A stretch of 64,000 nucleotides of DNA. Source: Planctomycetota bacterium (lineage in GTDB: Bacteria; Planctomycetota; Uabimicrobiia; Uabimicrobiales; Uabimicrobiaceae). The notes beneath the pieces were generated by a model. The model was not told the DNA's origin, ran no database searches, and was given only the letters and a program-made list of their open reading frames with translations. Shown here one piece after another: positions 26,321 through 35,461 of the stretch (position 1 is its first letter; the number at the start of each line of letters is the position of its first letter). The stretch is taken from NCBI GenBank assembly GCA_029260735.1, contig JAJDCR010000050.1:57633-121632 (forward strand). Reading direction: 5' to 3'. A program made the position numbers and the translations under genes.

Positions 26321-28030
26321 ATGTATTCCAGTCGCAGATTAATTGGACAAATTCTGAAAGACAAAGGGCTTATTTCTGAGGCTCAAATCCAACAATCTCT
26401 GGGAATTCAAAAAGAAAAGGGAGGAGCTATTGGGAAGGTTTTTGTAGACCAGGGATGGATTTCTAACCAGGAAGTGCTCTTTGCTTTAGGTGAACAGCAT
26501 GGTATGGAAGCTATTAACTTGGATGATCATGAGATTTCTTCTGATGTTATCCAGAAAGTTCCCGTTGCCATGGCAAATATTTACCGAGTAGTTCCTGTTT
26601 CTTTTGACGGAGAGATTTTGACTATTGCGATGGCTGACCCCATGAATGTTCAAGTTTTGGATGACTTGAGATTGATGTTGCACTGCGAGGTCAAAGGAGC
26701 TGTTTCCAACGAAGAACAGATTCAAAGAGCGATTGAAAACTACTACGCTGACGACACCGGAGAGACCATTGATAGTCTTCTCGGTGAGCTAGACGAAGCG
26801 GAAGACCTTGCTCAAGTGGTAGAAGAAGATAGTGGCTATAACATGGATCAAATTGCCGCGATGAGTGCAACTGCTCCTGTAATTAAGCTACTAAACCTCA
26901 TCTTGATGCAAGCAATCAAAGACAAGGGATCTGATATTCACTTTGAACCTTTCTACGGAGAATTTAAGGTACGCTATCGAGTAGATGGGGTTTTGTACGA
27001 AATGATGCCTCCTCCCCATCATTTAGCAGTGGCTTTGATCTCACGTATTAAGGTTATGAGTAACTTGGACATTGGGGAAACGCGTCTTCCTCAAGATGGA
27101 AGAATTGAGTTGACCATCGGGGGACGACCTGTCGACCTTCGTGTATCTACTCTTCCAACCATCTTTGGAGAAAGCTGTGTAATGAGGATTCTCGACCGAT
27201 CGGTGGTGAATCTCGACTTAGAAAGCGTTGGTTTACGAGAAAAAGAACTCGTAATGATTCGAAAGTTTATTTCTAAACCCAACGGAATTGTTTTGGTTAC
27301 TGGTCCTACAGGTTCTGGGAAAACTACTACACTCTACTCAGCTTTGAGTGAAGCGAATAAGGTGGACATTAAGATTATCACGACTGAGGATCCGGTTGAA
27401 TATGATATTGAAGGAATTATGCAATGTCAGGTTAATCCTGATGTTGGTTTAACCTATGCGGCTGCTCTTCGGAGTATTCTTCGCCAGGACCCCGATAAGG
27501 TTCTGGTTGGTGAGATCCGGGATAGAGAAACGGCTGGTATTGCAGTAGAAGCGGCTTTGACTGGGCACTTAGTATTTTCTACTCTCCACACCAATGACGC
27601 CCCTGGGGTTGTTCCCCGTCTTACTGATATGGGAATTGAGCCTTTTTTGATTGGGGCTACTTTAGAAGGAGTAATTGCTCAACGTTTAGTACGACGTATC
27701 TGCTCTAACTGTAAAGTCCAATATGACCCTTCCTTGGAAGAAGTTCATGAATTGGGCATGCAACCTCATGATCTGGGAGGAAAGAGGTTTGCTTACGGGA
27801 AAGGGTGTTCAAATTGTAATAAGTCGGGATATAGAGGACGAACAGCCCTCTATGAAATTATGATACCCAGTGATGGCCTTCGAAACTTAATCATGGAAAA
27901 TGCTTCGACCGATCAAATACGAGATACTGCTCGAGAAGAAGGAATGAGAACTCTACGAGAAAGTGGATTGCTCGGGATTTTTGATGGAGTTACCACCGTT
28001 GAAGAAGTTGTTCGAGAAACACTGACTTAG
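26321..28030 (+). CDS. PilB/GspE-type assembly ATPase (copy 2)
   Basis: 569 aa, a paralogue of copy 1 with the same layout: MshEN domain (RRLIGQILKDKGLI ... GAIGKVFVDQG), a T2SSE core with Walker A GPTGSGKTTTLYSAL, VLVGEIRDRETAG Walker B, HTNDAPGVVPRLTD and zinc Cys (CSNC ... CSNC). MshEN domains in other bacteria bind cyclic-di-GMP, so both copies may respond to it; this is family knowledge, not shown here. GAGGGAG precedes the ATG. Two assembly ATPases in one operon suggest alternative motors or two substrates. Confidence 0.95.
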   Translation: MYSSRRLIGQILKDKGLISEAQIQQSLGIQKEKGGAIGKVFVDQGWISNQEVLFALGEQHGMEAINLDDHEISSDVIQKVPVAMANIYRVVPVSFDGEILTIAMADPMNVQVLDDLRLMLHCEVKGAVSNEEQIQRAIENYYADDTGETIDSLLGELDEAEDLAQVVEEDSGYNMDQIAAMSATAPVIKLLNLILMQAIKDKGSDIHFEPFYGEFKVRYRVDGVLYEMMPPPHHLAVALISRIKVMSNLDIGETRLPQDGRIELTIGGRPVDLRVSTLPTIFGESCVMRILDRSVVNLDLESVGLREKELVMIRKFISKPNGIVLVTGPTGSGKTTTLYSALSEANKVDIKIITTEDPVEYDIEGIMQCQVNPDVGLTYAAALRSILRQDPDKVLVGEIRDRETAGIAVEAALTGHLVFSTLHTNDAPGVVPRLTDMGIEPFLIGATLEGVIAQRLVRRICSNCKVQYDPSLEEVHELGMQPHDLGGKRFAYGKGCSNCNKSGYRGRTALYEIMIPSDGLRNLIMENASTDQIRDTAREEGMRTLRESGLLGIFDGVTTVEEVVRETLT

Positions 28031-28053
28031 AGTTATTCAAGGATAAGAAAGGA

Positions 28054-29145
28054 ATGGTATTTATTATGGCTAATGACGGACAAGGCAAAAAAAAGATGTC
28101 AATGGGGGGAGGGGTCAGCTCTAAACAATTGACCACATTTACAATCCAACTTTCCACCCTCCAAGATGCGGGACTTCCTATTGTAAGAAGCTTGAAAATT
28201 TTAGCTTCCCAAATGAAAGCGGGGAATCTTCAAACGGCTATTACAACCGTTTATGACGATGTTGAAGGAGGAAGTACTTTTTCAGAAGCACTTTCTAAGC
28301 ATCCCAAGATTTTTGATCGCCTTTATGTGAATATGGTAAAAGCTGGTGAAATGGGGGGGGTTTTAGATATTATCCTCCGTCGTTTAGCTGGGTTTATGGA
28401 AAAAGCGGAAAAGCTGAAAAAGAAAATTAAGGGAGCGGCGGTTTATCCTGCTTCGGTTTTAACCGTTGCCGGAGGTATTTTAACTTTGATTATGATTCTG
28501 GTTGTTCCGCAGTTCCAGAAAATTTTCAGCGATATGAATGTTCCCTTGCCTATGGTTACAGAGCTGTTAATTGCTGCTAGTAACAACATGGTGAATATTT
28601 GGTGGATGGCACCTATCGGTTTAGGCTTCATCTATGGTTCTTTTAAGCTTATTGCTGGAAATAAAAAAGGAAAAATGATCCTCGATACTGTGGTTTTGAA
28701 GCTGCCTGTTTTTGGAGAAATTGTTCGTAAATCAAACATTAGTCGTTTCACTCGAACGCTCGGTACTTTAATTAGCTCTGGGGTAGCGATTTTGGAAGCT
28801 CTACAAATTGTAAAAAATGCTACTGGTAACCAGGTAATTGCTAATGTGGTCCAGAAAGTTTCTGATAGTATCCGAGAAGGGGGAAGTGTTGCTGAACCTT
28901 TAGCTCAAAGTGGAGAGTTTGATGACATGGTTGTCAACATGATTGATGTGGGAGAAGAGACTGGTGAAATGGATAAGATGCTCATTAAAATTGCCGACAA
29001 CTTTGATGAAGAAGTTGATGTTCTTGTAGGAGCAATGGTCAGTTTGATGGAGCCAGCCCTTATTGTTTTCATGGGGGGAATTATTGGTTTTATCGTAATC
29101 GCCCTCTTCTTGCCTTTGATTACTCTTGTTCAATCTATGGGATAG
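28054..29145 (+). CDS. pilC: PilC/GspF-type inner-membrane platform protein
   Basis: The polytopic platform on which PilB and PilT act. 363 aa with two T2SSF repeats (TIQLSTLQDAGLPIVRSLKIL; FTRTLGTLISSGVAILEAL) and three membrane helices (about 135-155, 180-200 and the C-terminal IVFMGGIIGFIVIALFLPL). An alternative ATG at 28066 would remove four residues. It is the last gene of the motor operon. No pilin, prepilin peptidase or secretin gene is in the window. Confidence 0.93.
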   Translation: MVFIMANDGQGKKKMSMGGGVSSKQLTTFTIQLSTLQDAGLPIVRSLKILASQMKAGNLQTAITTVYDDVEGGSTFSEALSKHPKIFDRLYVNMVKAGEMGGVLDIILRRLAGFMEKAEKLKKKIKGAAVYPASVLTVAGGILTLIMILVVPQFQKIFSDMNVPLPMVTELLIAASNNMVNIWWMAPIGLGFIYGSFKLIAGNKKGKMILDTVVLKLPVFGEIVRKSNISRFTRTLGTLISSGVAILEALQIVKNATGNQVIANVVQKVSDSIREGGSVAEPLAQSGEFDDMVVNMIDVGEETGEMDKMLIKIADNFDEEVDVLVGAMVSLMEPALIVFMGGIIGFIVIALFLPLITLVQSMG

Positions 29146-29195
29146 ATTTATGTATACGTTGTGGGCGAAAAAGCCCACAACGCATACATAAATCT
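29144..29195 (+). terminator. Long 23-bp hairpin ending the pilus operon
   Basis: Arms 29144-29166 and 29173-29195 pair over 23 bp with one G-T, loop GAAAAA. It starts at the pilC stop codon. There is no T-run, so it may act as a transcription end or an mRNA 3' stabiliser. Confidence 0.6.
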
Positions 29196-29220
29196 CTGAT
29201 ACATAAGGTTCTTTATTTTG

Positions 29221-30408
29221 ATGACAAAAATACAAATTACACTTCTTTGTTTGACTATTTTTTCTCCCTTCCTTTTTTCCCAACCTTTCCTAAATGAAAC
29301 TCAAAGCCAGTCTTTAATCCAAGATTTAGAGAAACTCTTGGCTTGGAATCTTCAGCAGCAAACAAATCGAGTTCAGGCTAAGCTTGCTTTAGAGTATGAA
29401 GAAGTAAATGAAACAGGACAAATTTCTTTAGGAACGCGCTCTCAAAGAGATACTCTTTGTTTTTTGAGATTTTCTCGAGTTGCTGATGAGATTATGGTTC
29501 GGGGAAGAGTTCTCTATGAGAAAGAAAGGACTTTGATCGAAAATACAATGCACAAGTATTTTCCGAAGGAAAAGCTTTCTTTTTTGTGGAGTGTAGGTCC
29601 TATGGGGTGGGCGATCAGTAAAAAAAGCTTGGTCGATCTTTATGTTTTTCCCAGAGAAGAGCAAGGGGACAATTTGGCCAGCCAGTTTCTTTACGGAACA
29701 CCTGTTACTATTCTTGAAATGAATGTCGATGGTAGTTTTTTTCGTGTGCAGAGCCAAGATGATTTTTACATTGGTTGGATGAAAGCAAGCGATTTAAAAT
29801 GGACTTCTCAGAAAGAGTGGGATGACTGGCGTTCCTTGCCGTCTATTTATTTGAATAAGGCTTGGGGATCTTATCCTACAGGAGCTCGGCTGGGCTTGCA
29901 TCTGCTAAAAGATGGAAAATACTGGGCGCGTGATGTGGATGGACAAGTTACCGAAATTTCTTCTGATTTATTTCTTTCTCCTTTTGAAAATTACTCGACG
30001 CAGTCTATTCTTACTGTGGCTCAAGAATTTTTACCTAAAGGAAGTTTGGCCACGCAAAGTTATCTTTGGGGAGGAACTTCTCCTTCCTATTTGGATTGTA
30101 GTGGATTTGTCCAACTTACTTTTCGCTTTCATAACATCCTTCTTCCCAGAGATGCCGATCAACAGCAGCAATATAATTGGCAAGTGAGTGAAGAAGAAAT
30201 GAAAGAGGGAGATTTGATCTTTTTTAGTCGAAATGGACACAGGCCCACTCATGTCGGAATTTATTTAGGAGAAGGAAAGTATATTCACTGTTCTCCTTCA
30301 GGGAATTATTCGGGAGTAAAGATTAACGATTTAGAAGGTACTTCTGATTATGATAAACTTCTGCGTAAACTTTATTTCGGAGCGGCCAGAGTACGAGGTT
30401 TGAAGTAA
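29221..30408 (+). CDS. NlpC/P60-family cell-wall peptidase
   Basis: Likely cleaves gamma-D-Glu-diamino acid bonds in peptidoglycan peptides. 395 aa from ATG 29221. It has a signal peptide (TKIQITLLCLTIFSPFLFS), a bacterial SH3-like region in the middle (VTILEMNVDGSFFRVQSQDDFYIGWM) and a C-terminal NlpC/P60 domain with the triad C293 (LDCSGFVQ), H344 (THVGIYLG) and H356 (YIHCSP). It lies directly after the pilus operon, where local wall cutting could help pilus or secretin assembly, but it has its own leader after the hairpin. Confidence 0.92.
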   Translation: MTKIQITLLCLTIFSPFLFSQPFLNETQSQSLIQDLEKLLAWNLQQQTNRVQAKLALEYEEVNETGQISLGTRSQRDTLCFLRFSRVADEIMVRGRVLYEKERTLIENTMHKYFPKEKLSFLWSVGPMGWAISKKSLVDLYVFPREEQGDNLASQFLYGTPVTILEMNVDGSFFRVQSQDDFYIGWMKASDLKWTSQKEWDDWRSLPSIYLNKAWGSYPTGARLGLHLLKDGKYWARDVDGQVTEISSDLFLSPFENYSTQSILTVAQEFLPKGSLATQSYLWGGTSPSYLDCSGFVQLTFRFHNILLPRDADQQQQYNWQVSEEEMKEGDLIFFSRNGHRPTHVGIYLGEGKYIHCSPSGNYSGVKINDLEGTSDYDKLLRKLYFGAARVRGLK

Positions 30409-30421
30409 AGTGGATTAGGGA

Positions 30422-30493
30422 AGAAAGATATTATAAATAAAAGCCACTTCTAAATATCTTTCTTAGTTAGGGCGTACTATAAGCGCCCTAACT
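30422..30493. terminator. Bidirectional terminator (two hairpins) between convergent genes
   Basis: Two stems lie back to back: 30422-30432 with 30453-30463 (11 bp) and 30465-30474 with 30484-30493 (10 bp). The second covers the stop codon of the minus-strand HTH scaffold gene. Confidence 0.6.
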
Positions 30494-32125
30494 GAGAAAA
30501 AAGATGTCATCATCGTTTTCCTCAAGAATATCATCTCCTCCGTCATTGTCTCCTACCATAATGGTTGGTTCAACCATTTTCTCTATTTTATAGGCTTCTA
30601 CCTCTGCTTTGGGGAGCCTCTTTTCGCCTTGGGCGAGAATGCAACTTAACTCTCCTCTTTCCACTAGCTGCTCCAGTTGTTCGTTTTCCATTTGCAAAAT
30701 ATTTAAAACCTCAGAAAAACGGAAATAAGAGTCTAAATTAGAAACACTTGGCTGCCTTGTGGGGGAAGAAGGTTTTTCTAAAATAGCTAAATCATCCGCA
30801 TCTTCCTCGTCAAAATCTGGTAAAGGAAGAACCATTGTAGCATCGACTTCTTCTGGATCTAAATCACTATTGTGTCTTATCATTGAATCGACTTGCTCAG
30901 CAAGAAATTGGAATTTACCTTGTTCTCGGATAGCTTTTAGCTCTCCTTTTGCAACCATAATTTTTATTTTTTGTTCTGTAATTTGGAGCAAAGATTTTAC
31001 TTTTTCTAGGCCATAGTACTTCTTTGAAGAGTTTTCTTTTGAAAAACTAGGAGGAGTATTTAGTAATTCTTCTCGATTTTGGGCTTCTGCTGAGTAAATA
31101 GAGAGCAAATCGAGCCTTTTTATCTGTTCGACTCCCCCCATGATGTATTTACGGATTTTTTTTTTATCGAGTATTTTTTTTAGCTCTTCTTCAGACGTCT
31201 TTAAGTATTTAGCAGCTTCTCCATGGGAATAAAAAGACGGATCATTCGCATTTTTAACTTGAGATAGGCTACTGGAACCTTTTTCTTCTTCCGGTAAAAT
31301 TAAAGTTGAGAGGACATTTCCACCATCGCTGCTCTCTTCTGCTAGATCAGACTCTTCGATGATGTCGCAGCTCTCATCGGGGTCTATTATAGTGGCGGTT
31401 GGTTCTATTTCAGAGCCAGACTCTTCCTCTGTCACTATTACTGGAGAACTAGAAGGAGTGGGAGCTTCTAGAGTAACTAAGTCGTCATCATCTTCTGTCG
31501 GAAAATTATGAGAGCCGCAGGGCATAACAATGGTGGCATCAACTTGACGTTGGTTACGGTAAGCATCGACAATTTCTTTGTCAAATTTCATTTCGCCTTG
31601 TTCGTAGTAAACAGTTAGAAGGCCTTCATTTAACAAAAGATCAAGATCTTCATCTTCTAGCTGTAAAACATTCATGACTTCATTTCGGCTGTAACGAATA
31701 CGAGGTTTTTTCCGAGGAGGAATAGGAGCTGATCCGGAGCTACCTGCTCTGGAAGAGCCAGCTACTGGCACAACGATTGTTGCGTCGCTGCATTTGATAT
31801 CTATCCATTTATCAATATCCGCACAGTGAAACTTCATACCACTAGCGATAGGAATGTCTCCATCCTCTACTAGGTTACGAAGATCCTCGTCTTCTATTTG
31901 AAGCATAGTTAAAGCTTCATCCCAGTTATAAAACTTTTCTTTCTCGACGGGCTCTTGGGAGTGAGCTTGCGGGTTTAATATTCTATCTATATCTTGTTTT
32001 TTGAATTTTAAACGACCTTCATGCCGCACAGGAACAATTTTTTTATTGGCGATGAGATCGTTGAACTCATTGGAGGTGACGCCTAACATTTTGAGCGCTT
32101 CACCAAATGTGTATACTTCTTGCAT
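30488..32125 (-). CDS. Six-module excisionase-like HTH protein with recurring DATIVxP Thr motifs
   Basis: 545 aa, acidic. Six modules resemble the MerR/excisionase HTH fold (aromatic-x3-EAL-x-M/L-L ... L.DLI..G.I.. ... KF...DID): about 5-50, 65-110, 144-190, 298-344, 370-416 and 467-512. Short Thr motifs follow or lie between them: DATIVVP (T116), DATIVMP (T198), TATIIDP (T245), LSTLILP (T274), DATMVLP (T430) and EPTIMVG (T521), set in Glu/Asp/Ser-rich linkers. Acidic residues before Thr and hydrophobic residues at +1 and +3 fit known PknB-type target rules, and V, M, L or D at +3 fits FHA binding. I infer a phospho-scaffold. Whether the HTH modules bind DNA is unclear. It is 90 nt downstream of the PH-like membrane protein gene. 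Confidence 0.82.
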   Translation of the reverse strand: MQEVYTFGEALKMLGVTSNEFNDLIANKKIVPVRHEGRLKFKKQDIDRILNPQAHSQEPVEKEKFYNWDEALTMLQIEDEDLRNLVEDGDIPIASGMKFHCADIDKWIDIKCSDATIVVPVAGSSRAGSSGSAPIPPRKKPRIRYSRNEVMNVLQLEDEDLDLLLNEGLLTVYYEQGEMKFDKEIVDAYRNQRQVDATIVMPCGSHNFPTEDDDDLVTLEAPTPSSSPVIVTEEESGSEIEPTATIIDPDESCDIIEESDLAEESSDGGNVLSTLILPEEEKGSSSLSQVKNANDPSFYSHGEAAKYLKTSEEELKKILDKKKIRKYIMGGVEQIKRLDLLSIYSAEAQNREELLNTPPSFSKENSSKKYYGLEKVKSLLQITEQKIKIMVAKGELKAIREQGKFQFLAEQVDSMIRHNSDLDPEEVDATMVLPLPDFDEEDADDLAILEKPSSPTRQPSVSNLDSYFRFSEVLNILQMENEQLEQLVERGELSCILAQGEKRLPKAEVEAYKIEKMVEPTIMVGDNDGGDDILEENDDDIFFLS

Positions 32126-32214
32126 CTTGTTTCCCTTATGAACCTTTAAGGTAGACTGCTTTTTTGAGTTTTCAAAATATTATAACGAGGAAAAATGATA
32201 CTGTAAAGTTTGAT

Positions 32215-33444
32215 TTATTTTTTTCTCGGAGATCTCTTGGTTGAAGATTTTGTTTTGGTTGCAGTTTCAGGCGTCTTGGGGCTAACTTCAGGTGTTGTTT
32301 CAGATCTTGCTTCAGGTATTTTTTCACCACTCTGCCAACAAATAGCTAATTTCTCATTTTTGTAATCCTGAAGAAAACTTTTGATCGCTTGAGAATCTTT
32401 TTTTGCCAGTTGAATCCACATAGGCTCAACAATAAAAAAAATAGAAATGGGAAGATTAGGGGTTAAAAACAGTTTTTCCAAAAAAGAAATGTTATCTTTT
32501 AAATCTTGGACAGGTATCAGGATAGTCTTTTGGTCAAAAAAGAGAAAGCTCGCCTCCCCTTCTTGAAGAGTTATACTCTTCACTTGCGACCAGAGAAATT
32601 GTTCACCTGAAAAAAGTCCTTTGAGTTGCATACCACTTTCGCTAATAGTGTATCGGCAATTAGTGCTCAAGGTTGTGGAAATAAACCAGTAGATTATAAA
32701 GGTAATAGTTAAGACTAGACCCACTTGATAGAACAGATGTAGTTCTGAAAAAGGAGAGGAACCTAAAGGGATGACAACAAATATCCAAGCAGACAAAAAG
32801 AACCATAGGCCCATGTTGAGTAATTTACGAGAAAAATAATTGATAGGTCGAATGGAATGTTCTTGAGAAGAAGTGTCTTTACTCAGTTCTTTTTGGATTT
32901 TTTCTTTTAGGGGAGGAGAAGGGAATGTTTTTTGGTAAAGGGAATACCTCTCTTCATAAATTTTGGTTTCGTAAGCTAAAATATTGCTCCGAGATTTAAT
33001 GTCTTTATTTTGATAATTTTTTCGAAGCCAAAAAAGCATCTGAAGATTGCAAAAAGCGATAATAACTCCATTAACAAAAAGAGCTCCAGCCAATATTTTG
33101 TGAACAATGGGGTGAGGGAAAAGAGTGTAGGTTGCAAAACAACTCAAGCCGGTTGTATATAAAAAAAGAATATTCAAAAAAAAGAATAAAGTGACTTTTT
33201 TTTGATATTTTTCTGGAGGTTGAGAAAGTAAACTCCCTATAGACCATTGCCAGTTTAGGAATAGTTGCCATAAACAGAAGAGAGTTAGTCCATAAAAAAT
33301 TAGGGAAGTGTTTGGTAAAGGAGGAGGATACAAGGCAAAAAATATTGCAGAGCTCGAAAAGATAAAAACGCTACCAGACCATACAAAATTTGCGATGTTT
33401 TGCCAAGTTTTCATAAGAGGGGAATGATTTGCCGTGATACTCAT
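32215..33444 (-). CDS. Multi-pass membrane protein with PH-like domain and basic tail
   Basis: 409 aa. Membrane segments are visible at about 17-38, 47-68, 84-105, 116-142, 211-229 and 237-258. A soluble segment (about 265-340; CRYTISESGMQLKG ... FLWSQVKSITLQEG) has the look of a bacterial PH-like domain. The C-terminus is Pro/Thr-rich and ends in a Lys/Arg-rich stretch (KSSTKRSPRKK). The middle loop is charged and probably cytoplasmic. It is co-oriented with the HTH scaffold gene and diverges from the FHA-MoxR gene. Function unknown; membrane recruitment of the scaffold is a guess. Confidence 0.7.
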   Translation of the reverse strand: MSITANHSPLMKTWQNIANFVWSGSVFIFSSSAIFFALYPPPLPNTSLIFYGLTLFCLWQLFLNWQWSIGSLLSQPPEKYQKKVTLFFFLNILFLYTTGLSCFATYTLFPHPIVHKILAGALFVNGVIIAFCNLQMLFWLRKNYQNKDIKSRSNILAYETKIYEERYSLYQKTFPSPPLKEKIQKELSKDTSSQEHSIRPINYFSRKLLNMGLWFFLSAWIFVVIPLGSSPFSELHLFYQVGLVLTITFIIYWFISTTLSTNCRYTISESGMQLKGLFSGEQFLWSQVKSITLQEGEASFLFFDQKTILIPVQDLKDNISFLEKLFLTPNLPISIFFIVEPMWIQLAKKDSQAIKSFLQDYKNEKLAICWQSGEKIPEARSETTPEVSPKTPETATKTKSSTKRSPRKK

Positions 33445-33504
33445 ATTCTTTAAAGTTACCTTTTATTTCAAAAAGAGAGCTTGAGAGGCTTATAAAAATT
33501 TTAT

Positions 33505-33533
33505 TTACCAATCACTTGAGAGATTGATATAAT
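33505..33533 (+). promoter_or_regulatory. Sigma70-like promoter with extended -10
   Basis: TTACCA (33505-33510), a 17-nt spacer and TATAAT (33528-33533) preceded by TG. It drives the FHA-MoxR gene with a leader of about 150 nt. Confidence 0.55.
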
Positions 33534-33689
33534 ACCCAGTACAAACTAATAGCAGCTTATTGTACGTGCAATTAAATGGGAAAGCAAAAAGTTTTCTGAA
33601 AATATGGAGTATTAAGGGTGTTCCTATTGGAACCACCTAATGATTGGTCAAAATAGATTTGGCTATGAGTCTCTTTCTGAGGAAGAAGT

Positions 33690-35330
33690 ATGGAACGCTT
33701 GATTGTTATCGAAAATGGTGAAGAAAATATTGTTGATTTAAGCTCTCGTGTTGTCACGATTGGTCGTAGTAGTAAAAATGATATCTCTATCAAAGATCGG
33801 AATGCCTCTCGACGGCACTGTAACATTATTAAAGTAGGCACTTCATCTTGGTTTGCTGTTGATTGCGAGAGTCAAAATGGAACTTATGTGAATGGTGAGC
33901 TTATCAAAAAAGTAGAATTACAAGATGGAGATAAGGTTACTGTTGGTAACGCAGAGATGATTTTTGTCACCGAAGGAAAGACGACTCCACCATCGTTTAA
34001 AAATGAAGATAACGAGAGTGCTGAGAAAAAGGAACAAGATTCATTTGAGATCGAAGCTTCTGTGGAGATTTCTCAAACTGAATCTCCTGAGGAGATCTCC
34101 CAAGAAGCAGAATGTGATCCAAAAATTACCTCGGGAGAAAAAAATATAGATGCTAAAGCTGCTTTTGATCTCTTAGGATCAATGGTTCAAGAAGGGGATG
34201 AAAAAGAGCAAACGAATATTCAGCGGAAAAAATATGAAGAAGACGATATGGGAGATGATAAGAAAACTCCTATTAGTGTCGTTTTACAAGGTGACGATTC
34301 CCTGGCAAAAGAAGCTATCCCTGAATCTCTCAGTGAAGTAGTGCCGGTTTTGAAAGAGAACTGTGAGAGCTTCCTGGCAAAAGAGAACCATAATGAAAGT
34401 AGTGGGGAAGAAAGTCAGAAAGAAAATGCTAAAGAGTTTTTGGTTTCTACCTTTGAATCTTTTCTGAAAGAATTTTCTAAGCAAGTGGTCGCAAATCAAA
34501 AAAATGCAGAACTTCTCTTTATTTCTTTGCTCTCTTCTAATCACTGTCTTCTGCGGGGGCAGACTGGTTCGGGAAAGTATACGATTGCCAGGACTCTTTC
34601 TGCCTTGCTTAGTTTGCCTATGAAAAGATTTTCTTTGATGGATAAGGGAGATGAGTTACTCAAATCTTTAGAAGGAATGGAGTTTCCTGTATCAACTCCT
34701 CTCCTTCTGATTGATCATCTTCAAGAAGCTCCTCGAGAAAGACAAGTCTACCTTCTTTCCTTATTACAGAAAGCATTTTCTTGGCGTCGGAAGCGAACAT
34801 ATTCTCCCGATCCTTTTATGGTTTTGGCTTCTCATTGTAGTGAAGTTGTAGACAGCAGTTGCTCTCATAGCTACAAAGATTTTTTCTTATTTGAAATTTT
34901 AGTCGAGTCTCTTTCTTTAGAAGAAGAGTTAGAAGTTATTGAGAGATTCTTTTCTCCTCCTACTAAAGAAACAGGCTCTTTATTAAACATACAATCCTTC
35001 TTGGTTTCTTTTCAAAAAATTGTTGATGAAGTGATTATCTCACCGGAGATTTTAGAAAAGGCAGTTTCTTTGATCTACTTAAGTCGTCCAGGTAGAGAAA
35101 ACTCCTACATTAATCAATATGTTGCTTGGGGAGCAAGTCGGCGCACTTCTATTCTTTTTATCCAGGCCTTAAAAGCAAGGGCCGCTTTGTATTTGCGTAC
35201 GGAAGTTACCAGAGAAGATTTAGAAGCTCTTTTCCTCCCTCTAATGCGCCATCGTCTATCCTTAACTTCAAAAGCCGTAGATGAAGGAATCCGAGTAGAG
35301 GATATTTGCCAATATATTTTGAATGCCTAG
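33690..35330 (+). CDS. FHA domain fused to a MoxR-type AAA+ ATPase with altered Walker motifs
   Basis: 546 aa. FHA domain 1-95 (GRSSKND 25-31, SRRH 40-43, NGTYVNG 63-69) is well conserved. Residues 96-240 are an acidic Glu/Ser linker. 250-546 is a MoxR-like AAA+ module: Walker A GQTGSGKYT (290-298) has Tyr in place of the Ser/Thr after the lysine, and Walker B LLLIDH (339-343) has His instead of the catalytic Glu. The lid block YVAWGASRRTS ... ALKARAALYLR ... LRHRL matches MoxR. ATP binding or hydrolysis may be impaired. Canonical MoxR proteins are chaperone-like; here the FHA domain would recruit it to phospho-Thr partners. Confidence 0.88.
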   Translation: MERLIVIENGEENIVDLSSRVVTIGRSSKNDISIKDRNASRRHCNIIKVGTSSWFAVDCESQNGTYVNGELIKKVELQDGDKVTVGNAEMIFVTEGKTTPPSFKNEDNESAEKKEQDSFEIEASVEISQTESPEEISQEAECDPKITSGEKNIDAKAAFDLLGSMVQEGDEKEQTNIQRKKYEEDDMGDDKKTPISVVLQGDDSLAKEAIPESLSEVVPVLKENCESFLAKENHNESSGEESQKENAKEFLVSTFESFLKEFSKQVVANQKNAELLFISLLSSNHCLLRGQTGSGKYTIARTLSALLSLPMKRFSLMDKGDELLKSLEGMEFPVSTPLLLIDHLQEAPRERQVYLLSLLQKAFSWRRKRTYSPDPFMVLASHCSEVVDSSCSHSYKDFFLFEILVESLSLEEELEVIERFFSPPTKETGSLLNIQSFLVSFQKIVDEVIISPEILEKAVSLIYLSRPGRENSYINQYVAWGASRRTSILFIQALKARAALYLRTEVTREDLEALFLPLMRHRLSLTSKAVDEGIRVEDICQYILNA

Positions 35331-35331
35331 G

Positions 35332-35432
35332 CGTGTTCTTATTCAGCCTTACCTTGAACTCAGTATTGCTAAGTTCAAGGTAGTTTCTTACAATTGCTAA
35401 AAAATACAAAAAATAAGTTGAATGAGAACACG
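35332..35432 (+). terminator. Nested hairpin between the FHA-MoxR gene and rsmA
   Basis: Outer arms 35332-35345 and 35419-35432 (14 nt, one G-T) enclose an inner 10-bp hairpin (35351-35360 with 35372-35381). The region is non-coding and probably forms the 3' end of the FHA-MoxR transcript. Confidence 0.45.
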
Positions 35433-35461
35433 TCCTATATTACTAAGAAAAAACTAAATTT

